Below are positions 1 to 12,370 of a stretch of 64,000 nucleotides of DNA, piece by piece (the stretch's first letter is position 1; each line of letters opens with the position of its first letter). The notes beneath the pieces are model-generated. The model saw only the letters and a list, made by a program, of their open reading frames with translations. It did not search any database and had not been told where the DNA came from. The stretch spans positions 29,305,206 to 29,369,205 of the forward strand of contig NC_045139.1 in NCBI RefSeq assembly GCF_008831285.2, given 5' to 3'. Both the position numbers and the translations under genes were made by a program. The DNA is from Nymphaea colorata. Lineage: Eukaryota; Streptophyta; Magnoliopsida; Nymphaeales; Nymphaeaceae.

Positions 1-1300
1 GCTTATTTTCTACAAGGATATGGTCATTGGGGCGAACATTCATCCACCTTGCTATACAAAATATAGAATATGTATTAGATGCACAGCCGCAAGGAAATGG
101 TTTTATATTGACTAAAAACCATAACTCTCATTCCTTAAACGTCCAAAATAAAAATGTTCGAAGTTTAATTGTTCAGAAATAACAAATCATATTTTTCATT
201 AAAACAATTTTTTCTACAATATGAAGTTTTAAGTACCATATGTCGGGCAGGTTAAATGTCATGAAATTGAGTCACGGCGGCCCATGGATTGCTTAAATGT
301 TCAAAAGGGAAGTGTTGAACACTTGAAGTATCTCTAGACATTTCTTCTGCAGGCCAAGAGATTTTTCTCATTTTTGCTATTTCAAAGATAGGAATTGTTA
401 TAATTGTCCCAGGGTCAGCACAAAGATCACACATATCTGCTATTATTGTCTTTGTCTGCACAAGAGGCAACAAATAAATGAAATTGAGTTAGTATACCCG
501 ACAGTAAACTAAGATCAAGTTTCTCATAAAAATCTGCTACGACATTAACACATTCAATGAGTTTTTAGCATGTTGAATAGAACACAATACATGATTGTCT
601 ACATACCTGGTGACAATTTGAATCTACAATGTAAGTCTGCAAGTAGCCAAATGAACAATTACAATTTTGTGAGAAGAAAAAAAAATGAAGACGGACCATA
701 GTGGTCGCGATGATTAATGGTGTCAGTCTGACGCTTTTCAGACAAGTGAGCGTTTTGAGCTACTAGCTCTTTAATCAGCTTCTCATGGGAAAGAACGACC
801 GAAAATCAATTAACACAACACAAGATCCACCATTTGTTAACATCATCATCTCTTCGAATTCCAGAAGATTCGCCAAGACTTTTTACGTGTGCATCTAAAA
901 CTAGATATAAGTTTAGTTTGCACTTTCATAGCCAAAACTAAACCTATATCTAATATTAGACTGGGATCTGATAAAGATATGATTCAGCCTTAGGTGTAAA
1001 TTACCTATCATATGTTAGATATTTTTAATAATAGCTGATTAGTTTAAGAGTTTCATGAATCTATACCAATTAAAAGAAAAAAAAAACCAATTCATAAAAC
1101 TAACATGTTACCATTCGATCAGCATATGTACTATGGTGGCGTCTCTTAATTTATTCGACATCAAGCGTGGATATTCATCCATATGTATTATTGCTGGAAC
1201 CACACAAATGCATTCCTAAGTCGCTGCATGCCTCTCATAGATTTTGTAGTTCGATAGAACCACATAATGAAAGACAACAAAGGTGTCGCACCAGTGCTTC
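1..1300. other. AT-rich intergenic DNA, no gene seen
   Basis: Only short open frames with no recognisable protein content occur here on either strand. Base composition is strongly AT-rich. I see no RNA gene and no convincing splice-linked exons. Confidence 0.6.
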
Positions 1301-1324
1301 AAGCTGACTTCATTGATTGCTGTC

Positions 1325-1760
1325 GCACCACTGATCGAGAAGTTCATTCCCTGTGGATCGAGAAGTTCCAATGGCCAAATTTCAAAGGAGCGATTGAACT
1401 TAGAAGTCGGTCGAGGAAGAACGACAGGGGAGAAATCTGTCTTCAAGAACGACGCCGATGGCTTGAGGGTGAGGTTTCTGATAGGATCCGCTGATACAAA
1501 TCTGATCGAGAACTTCATCAAGCGTCACCTATCAGGAAGTTCACTCACTGTCGATCGAGAACTTCCAATGGCCAAATTTCAAAAGGGCGATTGAACTTAG
1601 AAATCGGTCGAGAGAGAACGAGAAGGGAGAAATCTTAAGTCTTCAAGAACGATGCCGGTTGCCTGAGGGAGGGGTTTTTAACAGGATACGTTGATGCAAA
1701 CCTGATCAAGATCTTCATCATGCGCTGCCGATCGAGAAGTTCACACACTGTGGATCTTTC
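1325..1760. repeat. Diverged tandem repeat, period about 197-200 bp, 2.2 copies
   Basis: A block starting near 1331 (motif GATCGAGAAGTTC, then CCAATGGCCAAATTTC at 1368) recurs at 1528/1565, and its first part recurs again near 1728. The spacing is 197 bp and then 200 bp. The copies share the AAGGGCGATTGAACTTAGAA-like segment and the GTCTTCAAGAACGA segment. All frames are interrupted, so this is not a coding repeat that I can support. It could be part of a larger degraded transposon. Confidence 0.8.
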
Positions 1761-2620
1761 CTTTCCTATTTTTCTGTTTTTCAAACTTCTTTCCACCAGT
1801 GCGCCTCCGCCAAACACAAAACCGCGGGCTATGGATCTCAAATCCGAAATAATGAAAAGCCTTTCATGTGATTAATGTTCTCTTATTAATGGTTAGCACG
1901 CAACTTCTTGTGAATTAGCCCAAAATCAGTTTTAAATTTGGAATTTGCTATCAAGTGTCACTATCATCTAATTGCTTAATTGGGTTAGGACACGCACTTG
2001 TTAAACATGATAATTAAACACAAACTTTCTGAGTAGAATCTACTAGGAATGCAAAATAAGGGTTCAGAAAAACAATTTGTAACTAACTGTTTCATGAATC
2101 TACCCGAACGATTGAGATAGATTCACAAAACACCTTAAAAAGTTTTCAATTATTCCATCCCAATTTTAGGAACATACTCGTGAACATTCACAAGTGCGGA
2201 GGGAGGGGGGCCCACCTAGGCCGTGGCCCCACCTCAACTAATTGAAAAAAAATACATTAAAAAAATTGAAAATTTTAGCTGTATTTTTTGGATTCTGGTT
2301 TAGTTTGATCCTACCCAGATAAATTTGTTGGACCATTCTTTGCTTTGCTCATGCTCGTGAAACAGTTATAAAATTGTTTCATAAATTGTTTTCCGCTGCA
2401 AAACTGGTAGGAGAAGGCCCCCATCCAAAATTGTACTCTTCCTTTTTATTTTTTTGTTTGAATGCGGGGAATTAGAGCTGAAACTTTAGTTCAAATTCGA
2501 TGGAAAGTTCCAAATATGGAACTTTAGTGCCAATTGTTACAAAAAGTACCCGGCTCATACAACTTTAATTAATAATTCTTTGTCCTCTCCATCCTCCATT
2601 GTTTTCTAAAGTCTCATCCG
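1761..2620. other. Intergenic DNA with a repeat fragment
   Basis: No gene is visible. At about 2200-2290 a GC-rich run (GGAGGGAGGGGGGCCCACC) passes into an AT-rich stretch of AAAATT motifs. Similar stretches occur near 20840-20990, 41700-41825 and 44590-44765, which suggests a dispersed, decayed repeat family. Confidence 0.45.
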
Positions 2621-2621
2621 A

Positions 2622-2702
2622 CTTCTTCCATGCCATGTAATGACATTAATTTAACATCAGAGCTTCTTCCATGCAATTTAATGACATTAATTTAACATTC
2701 AT
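2622..2702. repeat. 41-bp tandem duplication in the upstream region of the small secreted gene
   Basis: The segment CTTCTTCCATGC..ATGACATTAATTTAACAT occurs at 2622 and again at 2663, with a few substitutions. A third short ATGACATTAA copy follows near 2701. It lies 200-280 bp upstream of the start codon at 2899, so it may carry duplicated promoter elements. That role is inference. Confidence 0.75.
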
Positions 2703-2805
2703 GACATTAACGTTAAAAGAGTTACATTTTTTTTTAATTGTCATTAAACCATGGGGAGTGAATGCTATAATCAATTATACGGATGTTACTTATTCATGGA
2801 AACCG

Positions 2806-2813
2806 TATAAATA
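2806..2813 (+). promoter_or_regulatory. TATA box of the small secreted protein gene
   Basis: TATAAATA lies 86 bp before the ATG at 2899. A start site about 30 bp downstream would leave a leader of about 60 nt, which includes a short CAGTAG repeat at 2863-2880. The GC-rich open frame that follows fits a genuine plant promoter. Confidence 0.65.
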
Positions 2814-2898
2814 CAGGCTTTAGACAGGGCATTGTCGTGAGCAGACCTGAACCAGAAGCAAGCAGTAGCAGTAGCAGTAGCAGCCAGAAAGAAACAAA

Positions 2899-3276
2899 AT
2901 GAAGATGACCAAGGCGTTGTTGCTGGCCTTCATGGTGTTGGTTCCATTGGCCATACAGCAGGCCCGGGCGCTGGAGGCCGGAGGCCCTGAGGCCGGCGGG
3001 CCGGAGGCATCAGAAATCCTGGTTCCTCAAGTCAAGTCAATTCTTGGTTGCCTAGACGCATTGGTCGAACACCTTCAACTTCAAGAGTTGTATGCGATCA
3101 TGGTGCAGGGGAAGGGGCTCATGGAATTTGGCTGCAAGGTTCTGGCCGACCAGCCCGTCTGCCTGGACGCCCTCAGTTTCGTCCTGGGCCTTGCCGAATT
3201 TGACGCCGGAGCAATAAATGCTGCCTGTGGGCTGCCGGGTATCAGCCCCGCCTATGCGCCAATCCCCTCAAACTAA
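2899..3276 (+). CDS. Small secreted four-cysteine protein, 125 aa, unrecognised family
   Basis: This is an intronless frame of 125 residues. Residues 1-24 form a classic signal peptide: a charged start, a hydrophobic core LLLAFMVLVPLAI, and an ARA cleavage site before Leu25. The mature protein begins with a GGPEA tandem repeat (about residues 28-37), then a mostly helical-looking body with cysteines at 51, 79, 88 and 110, and a Pro-rich tail. Four cysteines suggest two disulphides in the secretory pathway. I do not recognise the family; the spacing does not match the eight-cysteine lipid-transfer fold. Codon use is much more GC-rich than the flanks, and a TATA box stands 86 bp upstream. A real expressed gene is likely; its function is unknown. 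Confidence 0.75.
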   Translation: MKMTKALLLAFMVLVPLAIQQARALEAGGPEAGGPEASEILVPQVKSILGCLDALVEHLQLQELYAIMVQGKGLMEFGCKVLADQPVCLDALSFVLGLAEFDAGAINAACGLPGISPAYAPIPSN

Positions 3277-5259
3277 GCAAAATCTAACGTCTGATTGGAG
3301 TGTCTTATGTCCAAATATTCAGAGTGCTGTTGAAGGGCGAAGGCCGTTCTTTGAGCTTCTTGTTGAATTTGTTAAAAGTCAAACGTTGAGCAGTGATATC
3401 TAAATCGTTCCAATGTTCGGCCTTTTGTAAAAAAAATTCTTCCTTTTTGGGAGAGAAAATTGCATTCATAACTTCGAACTTTTGCACTATCATATGGATA
3501 ATGTCTATGCACAGGGACCAAAAAGCAAAATATGCTGTTAGGAATCCATTATTTAACAAATCGACCAAGTACTTACTTGTTATCAATTCTCAAATTGAAG
3601 TGCAAAATGTACCGTTTGATCTTTCCCCGGATATAATTTTCATGTTTTCCATGGAAAAGGAAGTCTTTAATCGAACAATGAGTTTGTAAAACGATTCCAA
3701 TAAGGGTATACTTAATGACTTCAGATTTGAAATTCATGAATCTGATGTTGGTAAGATGTGGCATGTTTTTGCTGATGAACAATGAGTTCACATTTAAAAT
3801 CTTTATTTTTTTACCTTGACAAAAGGTCCAACTTAAGATCGAGGAAGGAGGATGTGATCATAAATCCACTATTCTCGAATTATGAGGATTTATCAAACTC
3901 CCCTTTTACATGTTAACGAGGAAAATTAAAATCAAAACTGGAAATTTTGAAATAATAGAATTTAGTTGCGTCTTACTGAGAATGCCAACAGTATAAACTA
4001 CAACAAACAAAATTTTTGGCGCCTATCTTTAAGCGAAACTCCCAATAAATGAAGGAAACCAGACTACCTTAAGACGATGTATCCACCAATCACACAGTTC
4101 TTAAATCTAACAGTAGAAGTTTTACCAAAGGATGATCCAAACACTCAAGAACCGCAAAGCCACAAATCAAAAGACAAAAAATTCTTGCAATTTGATACAT
4201 TAAATTATGTAAAAGTTATATTTTAAGCTCATATGATCAATGCTAGAAGCTGAAAAATGACCCCTATTCCATTTTTACCATACCTACATAGTATCCATAG
4301 AGATCGAACTGAGAATGTGCCGCAGAAATCGAATTGTAAATGTGCGCTGAAATCAGATTAGAACATCCTTGTTTCATACAATCAAATATATCATTTACTT
4401 TAATTTAACGCGTTGTCTTTGAATTCGAACATAATATAATGGTAACAGGCGAGTGGTAGGAATAAAAACAACAAAACGCGTGATTTGCAGGGGTAGCCCA
4501 ATACGAAGATTTTGGCTTTTGCGTCAAGTGAAAAAGAAGCCGAAAGCAGGACAAAATTTCAAGCACATACTGGAAATACGGTCCATTAATTGATCTGGTA
4601 AACCCTCATACTAGCATATTCACATGGATATGTTTATTGCAAAACAATGGCAGAAGAAAACAAAACTTCCAATTGAAGATATCCAGATGCAAGAGTTGGT
4701 TATTCCAAAACAACGGCAGGAAAAAAAAATTGAAGATATCCAACTGTCAAAGTCGCATCACTCAAGTTTCTGGTCTGATGGGAGTTGGGATGCAAAGAGT
4801 TGTAGCTGGAAGTTTCAAAAAGTGTATTAGAATCAGCTTGCAGCAAGACGAACAACAAGCCATGTTCACAACCACATGCAGTCGATATCTTACCAAATCA
4901 TAATATTGGATAGAGCAAGACTTTCATGCAGATTTCTGGAAAAACAATGACCCAAATGCCAGAGATGATGGATGAAACTACACTATAGATTCTGATCATC
5001 CATAAAATACAGATACATGGAGTAGGAAACTGGACAAATTGGGGAAAAAAAGAAAGAACAATTGGCCTATGAAGATTTGAACAAAGTAAATGTTGCAGTG
5101 CATTTCCTGGAACTGCAAGTTAAGCTAGGAGCATGTACGAAAAGAGAATCATGAGAACATCAACCCAGGCTACCCAGCTGCGGCAGCATGACCCTTTGCT
5201 TACTGAAAGTGAACACATTTCATGTGCTATTAGCCAGAGGGAACATGCATAAAAGCATA
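3277..5259. other. Intergenic DNA between the small secreted gene and CUL3
   Basis: Short, unsupported frames only. The first few hundred bases should contain the 3' UTR of the 2899 gene, and about 5000-5259 the 3' UTR of CUL3 on the other strand, so the two genes converge here. Confidence 0.55.
4641..4742. repeat. 66-bp imperfect tandem duplication
   Basis: The motif AAAACAA(T/C)GGCAG followed by AATTGAAGATATCCA occurs from 4641 and again from 4707. The second copy is shortened in its A-rich middle. No coding role is evident. Confidence 0.7.
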
Positions 5260-8200
5260 TCAAGCAAGATAACGATACAATTTCCTGTCAGTTTTGTCTC
5301 TCTCTAAAAATTCACGCTCAATCAGCGACTCGATGCGCTTCTTTATTACAGCAGGATTGGGCAAAAAGCGTGACTGCAGTTGCTTTGTTACCTCAGCTAC
5401 GATGTTGTTATGATCTAAAACCCTCCTAGATTTCATAATCCTCACTATAGCAGCCTCTATTTGAGGCTTTCTGTCTTCCTCAACCCTCTGCCGTGTTTCC
5501 TGTTTCTCAGGCTCAGTCTCCTTCTGAGCAACAACAGTCCCTATTTTGATTTTGTAAAGCTTGCAGGTGAACTTTTCATTGAATAAAAATGCGTCATCTT
5601 CACCAATGTCCTTGCTCATTGGAACCTTCAAAAGGACATTCTTCCCTTTCACACATGCAAGAGACTGTAAGCATCTCTTGAGATCCGATGCGGGTATTTC
5701 TGTTGACTGCTCAATTTCTCGGTATGTGAGGCGGTCTGCAGAATTAAACAGCATGAGAACACACATTTGATATGTTGAAACATTTAGTTCATGTTTCTGA
5801 CCCTTTCCGAAGGTTGCCTTCAAATCTGCAGTCCCCATGTTGGTCTGCCATGACAATCTCCTGCCAGTATGAGTGCCAAGATAATAAGTCCGGAACTTTT
5901 CACAAACACCCATGATCTCAGCTGGCAGATTACAAGTGGCACTCGGCTGAGTTGGCCAAGATCCTGTCGTCAGGACCTGAACAGCAAGGGTGGGGCCATC
6001 ACTGGTATCAACAGACTGGCATGCATAGAATCCTTGCATGGTATCCTGGGAGGTCTTCATATCAGTGAACATGCCCTCCAGTTTGGATGTAAACTGGTAT
6101 CCACATTCAGTTTTGAGTTTCACGATAAGGCTTCTTTCTGCATCATCTGAAATAGTCTTCCCTGACAAGAGTCTCTTCGCCAGATGCTGTTTATAGTACT
6201 TTTCAAACACATCCTTTTCTTGCAAATATCTGAATAACATCATTACTTTGTCTAAGACAACCTCAATGTCCTCCTCACTGACCCCCTTCAATCCCTTGCG
6301 TAGTTTATCATCAACAAACAAGGAGATAAATTCAGGAGACCTGGCATTTAGATTTATGAAATACTCAAAGGATGAATTCAGAGCATTTTGAAAAGCCTTG
6401 TCATTGCTAAAAGCTAAATTTATGATCTTGTCATATTTATCCTTCTCATCCAACAGTCTCTGAACAAACTCAACAGGATCCTTTATTCTCTCAGGGTCCG
6501 TAACCAATTGTTTTCCTGTCTCTCGAAGGTGAGAGGTCATCACATCTCTTATGGTAGAGAGCCCACTGGGTACCCTTCTAAACAGATTGTACATTCTTGA
6601 CAGATCATCATATTTGTCATCCATAAGCATGTTCACCAGCCCAGAATTTTCCATGTAAACTAATCTATGCATGTGATTTGCTATCATCTCAGTCTCCACT
6701 ACATTGGTTATTTTTCCTTCACTTTTGGCATCCAGGTAGTGGGACACTCTCTCCATCTCTTCATTCAACCTCCTTTCAGCTTTCTTCAGATATTCCCCAC
6801 AATCGCAGCACTCAATGAACTCTTGAGATTCAACACTGTAAAAATTGGCAGAGACCTCCAAAAATGGTTTCTCAAAATCCTCTTGGTAAACTGCAGGACC
6901 CAAATCCATAAGCATCTTTATTATGCTCCTCATCAGGCCACGATCAATAACGTCGCCCGTACGCTCCTTGTGTATCAGTTCAAGAAGAGTGTTCAGAAGC
7001 CTCGCTTGGATGTTACTAGAATGGATAATATTATCCCTCCACAGGTTAAGTCCAAGCTCATGAACAGGTATTTTTTGATTGTTATGAACATAGGTCCTAT
7101 CCATGTACATTAATATATCCCGAACCATCTCAAGTGCTTTATTATGATCTCTCCACTTCCTATTTAGCTCATCTAAAAATAGTCCACCCTGAGCAGCCTC
7201 AATAGATTTTGATATCTCTTTCAAGTGCCAAGTCATTGTGTTGACCAGACCTGAGTATAGTTTGTCCCCGTATTTATGTAGCACCATGTTATAAGCATTC
7301 CTACATTTGAAAGAAAGAAAGGTCACTCACTTCATGTGAAGGAAACCATACAGCTAACACTGGAACCCAAATACAAAGAGGGAACTTAGACATGCTGCTT
7401 CTTCTTATTTATTTTTTCTTTTGGAGATAAAAATATAAAAATAATATGTACTTCAAGATTTTGCGCCATGATAGCATGCAGAAACAAGATAACTGTATTT
7501 GCCATGGAAGTCACAAACATAAATATTGCCATTGAGATACAAAATGATTGCACTAACCCAAAAATTGTGAGACTAATATATCTCCTCCTGAAACGAAAGA
7601 GAACAATCACCATAGGGAAAAAAAGAAAAAGCTTAAAGCTTGAGTCAAAGAGCCCTAGAACCTCAGGTCCTCAACAAACCTTCACCCAGCAGGCAGACAA
7701 AAGGGCTCTGCCCCCACGAGGGCCACATTGTGATGTGAACCTATGACCAGTCTTTTACTAACTAGGATCATTCCCAACTGTGCTAAGCTGATGTTCATAC
7801 ATGTGGTTGTGCTGCCATAATTGATTGTTGACACTTGACATAGTTATGGGTACAAAATTTAAGCAAAACAGCAACTTTGAGTGCAGTCAGCATGCATCTG
7901 ACTTGTCCTTCGGGACCTCAGGTCACTCAGTATCGTGTAAGGCTTTAAGCTATTTTTATCAGACAATATTTTACCCCATTGCACATCGTTGCATGTAAGA
8001 TTTTATCTCATTTTTGCAGCAATGATTGCCACTGTCATATGTGACTTCTACTTGGCTGCAGCCAAAGGCAAAAATGTTTGGCAACTAATTGTTCATTTTT
8101 AGCTCATCCCAAATCAAGGTGGAATATTTCCATTTCTTCTGCAAAGAGGGTCACTAGATTGTCACCTTTCACTATAGTAACTTAGCATTTTTGGTATTTG

Positions 8201-9733
8201 TAATTTGCTTATTATCATTAGCCTTTGAAGAGAAACCACATTAAAGAACCCTTAATTATCCAAGATATTTGTTTTCTCCTGTAAAAGATGGACTAGTTGC
8301 AGTCGAGAAAACACATTTTTGAATTCACTGCATGGTTGTCCTGTAATACTATTTATATCACGATCTTTACGCACTAATACTGGTAGGGGAATATGGAAGC
8401 AGAAGATGCAGCTTTAGGAGAAGTAACAACATCCTGAAACAAATTCAGTGGTATCTATGCTGGTACAGTGGTCCTTTTGCTAACAACGGAGAGTGAAGAG
8501 CAACATACGTTGTTATGGGTTCATTTCTTGATCAATCAACCAAGTATTCGCTCATTCTGAATCATCAAAATGAAGTGCACCAAGGTAACATTTGATGCAC
8601 TAATGGCAATGTTCTCTAAGTGACTTATAACTGACAGCCCATTTTGAAATTAAACTTGTAGAGTTGTGGTACTTAGAACTGGAGATGTTAAAGAAACCCC
8701 ATTATGGTCTTTCATACTTGGTCCCTGCTAGCAGTAACGACACAAAGGTCATATACAAAGAGAATATCAAGCAAGCTGGTTGTTTTTCTCTCCTATCGTT
8801 ATGGGTGAGGACAGCAAATGCTTTTATGGCTCCCAGCTCGAAGCCTAAACATTTTACCATCTTATTGGAATTTATATTGCATTATCCGCCCTAAACATCT
8901 GATGTATGTGGGCTTAAAGGCTTTCATATTATAAGTGATAATTACTCAACCAGGTATATCTAAAAGAGACGCTTGAATCTTGATCCTTCCCCAGTATAAT
9001 TCTCATTCAACCCCTCCCTTGGCTATGACTTCTTGATACATATTCTTTTGGATTATAAGCTTCCCCTCAGGACCTCAATTCTTCCAATATTCTACAAGTG
9101 TGCATATTCCACCTTCTTCCGGAATTGGAAAAGAATTGAACAAAGAACTTGGAAAAATATCCCAAGAAATTGCTTACATGTTAATGCGGAACACAAAAAC
9201 TGAAAAGGCAAAATTATAAAATTCAGGTATATCATAGCTATACAGAAAGTCGGACCTATTTCGTGCGTGTTATTGAATGCCAACACGTGCAAACTTCAAG
9301 AGACAAAATATTGCCCCATGTCTAAGGAGAAACCCCCATGAATAAAGAAACCAGTCTAGCTTAATACGAAGACCACCAATCGCACCGATCTTAATAATCT
9401 AACGAGATCAAGTATTGAAAGGACGATCCATGGAGTAAAAACTACATACCCACAATCAAAATGGTCAAATAAATATACCAACATCATCCAAGCACCAGGA
9501 ATTTAGCATTAAAAACCTAAGAAATGGGAGATAACAATTGAGAACCTGAAAACGCAAAAGGAAGAAAAGTACCGATAAAGTTCCTCAAAGCTGAGACCGC
9601 TGGCGTTGTGATTGTAAATCTCGTGAATGGCGTGCTCCAGGAGCTTCCACGTCTTCTCTGCATATTTGGGATCCATCTCCACCCTGTGTTTGAAGGGCTC
9701 GATCTTGAAAGTCTTTTTCTTTGGAGCACTCAT
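5260..9733 (-). CDS. CUL3: Cullin-3, scaffold of BTB-CUL3-RBX1 ubiquitin ligases, 733 aa, two exons
   Basis: Coding exon 1 is 9573-9733 (ATG at 9733, donor GTACTT) and exon 2 is 5260-7300 (acceptor TAG at 7301-7303). The junction restores Arg54 and gives 733 residues, as in Arabidopsis CUL3A/B (about 732). The start MSAPKKKTFKIEPFKHRV is typical of plant CUL3. Residues 1-380 are the helical cullin repeats that bind BTB adaptors. The cullin homology region follows, with YYKQHLAKRLL at 422-432. The C-terminal winged helix has the neddylation motif IVRIMKSRR with acceptor Lys677, and the chain ends LYRYLA. By family knowledge it joins BTB substrate adaptors to RBX1 and E2 in nucleus and cytosol. 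All landmark residues are intact, so I expect a functional gene. Confidence 0.97.
7617..7800 (-). mobile_element. tRNA-derived SINE in the CUL3 intron
   Basis: Read on the minus strand, an internal Pol III box A (TAGCACAGTTGG, plus positions about 7773-7785) is followed about 30 bp later by a box B (GGTTCACATC, 7732-7741). A non-tRNA body and a T-rich end near 7617 come next. The A/B spacing and short length are those of plant tRNA-derived SINEs, some of which (Au family) end in T tracts. No clean target-site duplication was found. It has the same orientation as CUL3. Confidence 0.65.
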
Positions 9734-10100
9734 GCTGCCCCCCGCCGAATCGCAACCCCGAAATCGACCAAGATAGGGGAAAAGAACCCAAAAAGCCTGA
9801 TGAAAACGAGGACGCAAAGCCCGGATATTGACTGAAAAAAAAAATTAATGGGGATCGACCAACTTGGTAAATCCAAGAAAATTTTGCTGCGAAACGATGA
9901 ACCACGGGGGCCGATACACAGGGTGAAAGGGGGTTTGGGTTAAGCGACAGGGAGAAATTCAGGAAATATGCAAACAGGGAGTTCCTTTTCCCTTCAGAAA
10001 CAATGCCTTCTTCCGCGTTCCTCCAATTATACTCCTCCTTCCCTGTGTGACGAAAATAACGGTGATCTTCCAATACATCGTGAAATGTTTTTTAAAATCC
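9734..10100 (-). promoter_or_regulatory. CUL3 5' leader and promoter region
   Basis: This stretch is less AT-rich than its flanks and precedes the CUL3 ATG. On the minus strand a long pyrimidine tract ending in TTTCAG at about 9833 could be the acceptor of a leader intron. No TATA box stands out. Long frames here have no recognisable protein content and are most likely chance frames in UTR. Confidence 0.4.
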
Positions 10101-10921
10101 CGTCCGATATATATATATATATATAAACTTGATAGATATATTGGCCGTTAAGCCTCGTTTAGGGAGATTTCTTGGGATATAATGACATGATTCGATTCAT
10201 CAAGAATCTTCCCTACCCTTACTCCCTTGTTGCCAATTTAGGGAAAAAAAATAAATGTCTAATCTCACAAAATCAAATCAATCAAAAATTTAAATAGGCA
10301 AAACAAAAAGATGATTAAATGTGAATCGGTACATGACATTTAAATCCAAAATAAATATTAAATTCAAATCCACATGTAACAAAATGCAATCCGTCCGAAA
10401 TAAAAACTTGATCCAAAAACATGTTGATGTCGCCCATGCTCTCACATATCATAAACAATGCATTTCATCTGACTTTGCCTTAGAGGTATCTTGTGATCAT
10501 GAAATGTCTTCTACAATGTTTTTGCTCAAAGAAACATGATATGATATGAATATTATTTTTAGATTAAAAATCGAATGTGTGGATGTACTTGCATCATTTT
10601 TCCTTGAGCAAGAACACGTATTCTTGAAACACCGTGTGTTTCAATAAGTCGATGTTCTTTTTTCTAAAGTTCTTATTGGGGTTAGTTGTAAACTTTGAAG
10701 GCACCATGAAAAACTGCAAGTGGCAGGGTGGATCAAGTAAGATTCAGCCTTGCTCTTCATTCGTGTGATTATATTTTCTTGGCTTTTAAGTTTTGCTACT
10801 TCATATATATATATATATATATACTCAGCCATGTAATCAGTAAATTAATATTAGATGATGAAAATATTCATCACATTTTTCTTTTTATTTTTCTCTTAAT
10901 CGCCTATCTTATGGGAGTCGC

Positions 10922-11020
10922 AATTCAATTTTCTTTTACATACGTATATAGACACACAACATCTGAAAAGATAGAGTCTGTCATTCAATTTTCTTTTACA
11001 TACTTATATAGATACGCACA
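10922..11020. repeat. 60-bp tandem duplication
   Basis: ATTCAATTTTCTTTTACATA occurs at about 10923 and again at about 10983. Both copies are followed by related TATATAGA-ACACA sequence. Divergence is modest. Confidence 0.75.
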
Positions 11021-11148
11021 CACCTATAAACTTGTAATAACGTAAGTTTATTACATATGTTAATCACATACTGTTTGGTGTACGCCGTTCTTCATTGCAA
11101 TTTGCATTATTAAAATCCAACGGGAATCCACAAAGCAAAAGTAACAGC

Positions 11149-11151
<3 letters not shown>

Positions 11152-11199
<48 letters not shown>
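11152..11199. repeat. (TA)n microsatellite, about 24 units
   Basis: An uninterrupted TA dinucleotide run. It is the longest pure TA tract in the window. Confidence 0.95.
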
Positions 11200-11201
<2 letters not shown>

Positions 11202-11506
11202 AAAAGAAAGAAGAGTCTATTCCATTGGATGGTATGATCGACCCGATGCGTCCACTACACAGAGCCGTTGGATCTAAAGAAGCAACACCCGATAATCGAA
11301 TCCAAGTTGATCCTGCTGCCCAAATATTTAGCTGTCCAGCTATTTGTATTCGCTTAAGTTGATCTAATGTCACAAATAGGTTTAATATGATTTTCTTGTC
11401 AAATCAAAGTAAGATTTGCAAGTCAAAAAGAGGGTGCAGCGCAATTGGGTGGTAAAGCGGCTCATTACGGAAAGAAGTTTCTCTTACGAATCATGAGGAC
11501 ACTTTC

Positions 11507-11590
11507 ACGACTCAGTCTACTATTCTTCTAAATCATAAAAACCTAAGACATTTTTACGACTCAGTCTACTATTCTTTTAAATCATAAAAA
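11507..11590. repeat. 49-bp tandem duplication
   Basis: ACGACTCAGTCTACTATTCT followed by TTTAAATCATAAAAA-type sequence occurs at 11507 and 11556, differing at a few bases. Confidence 0.8.
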
Positions 11591-12370
11591 GGTTTTGAAG
11601 TATGCTCTGTCAACCCCAACGAAGTGGGGGCGTCAAGGAATGAAAAAAAAAAAAAGATTTGTAATACACATGCAACTAATCTAAGCCGTTTACGAGCCGA
11701 AACTTGTCGGAATCAATCACATCTGCGAAATCAGATCCGATTAACAAGTGATATGGAAGAGCAGCACATAAATTCAAATCTTTCCTTAATATCTTCAATA
11801 TCTGTTTCCCCAAACACACTGCAAAACAAAAATTATGTCACTCTCTCTCTGAGGGTAAAATCATGACTGAGGATCATATCTGAAAAGGGACGGCTGATTG
11901 ATAAATGCATAGTTTTGATTAATATCATCCTCCAAATATACAATCACATGTAATGTAAATAACAAAATAAAAAAAAAGATTTAAAAAACATTTTCCGGGG
12001 AGCAACACGAGAGCATCTAATATAATATTGGAAACAGCGCAAGCTTTTTGGAGAACACGAAAATCAACATAGCTTCAAGTTTCATAACTTAATTTTACTC
12101 CTGGGAACAAATGAAATATTGTTGAAGTCTGATATTTTTCTTATGTGGAGACGGAAAGCACCTTGAGAGTTGACCAAATTGGAAATGAATTCTATATCCA
12201 TTCCCCAATGTAATTTTATTTGTCCAATCATATGTTTTACCTGATTCTTTCATACCATATTATAACTTCTTTAACTTTTTAGTTGGATTTGGATATACAG
12301 CTTACATTGTTTAGTCGATGCATTAGCAAATACGTATAAAAACAATTTTAGTTTCAGAACCTTTCAACAA

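Larger units (their letters stand above)
10101..12370. other. Intergenic DNA between CUL3 and the tRNA gene
   Basis: No gene is supported. It contains TA microsatellites at about 10109-10126 and 10804-10822, the long TA tract at 11152-11199, two short tandem duplications, and a perfect 9-bp hairpin at 10624-10644 with a 3-nt loop (TTGAAACAC / GTGTTTCAA). Confidence 0.6.

Noticed and set aside
9585..10073. 162-codon minus-strand frame upstream of CUL3
   Set aside because: It overlaps CUL3 exon 1 in a different frame and has no recognisable domain; it is leader sequence.
11430..11500. GCGCAATTGGGTGGTAAAGC resembling a tRNA D arm
   Set aside because: No pairing acceptor stem and no T arm with GTTCGA-like loop.
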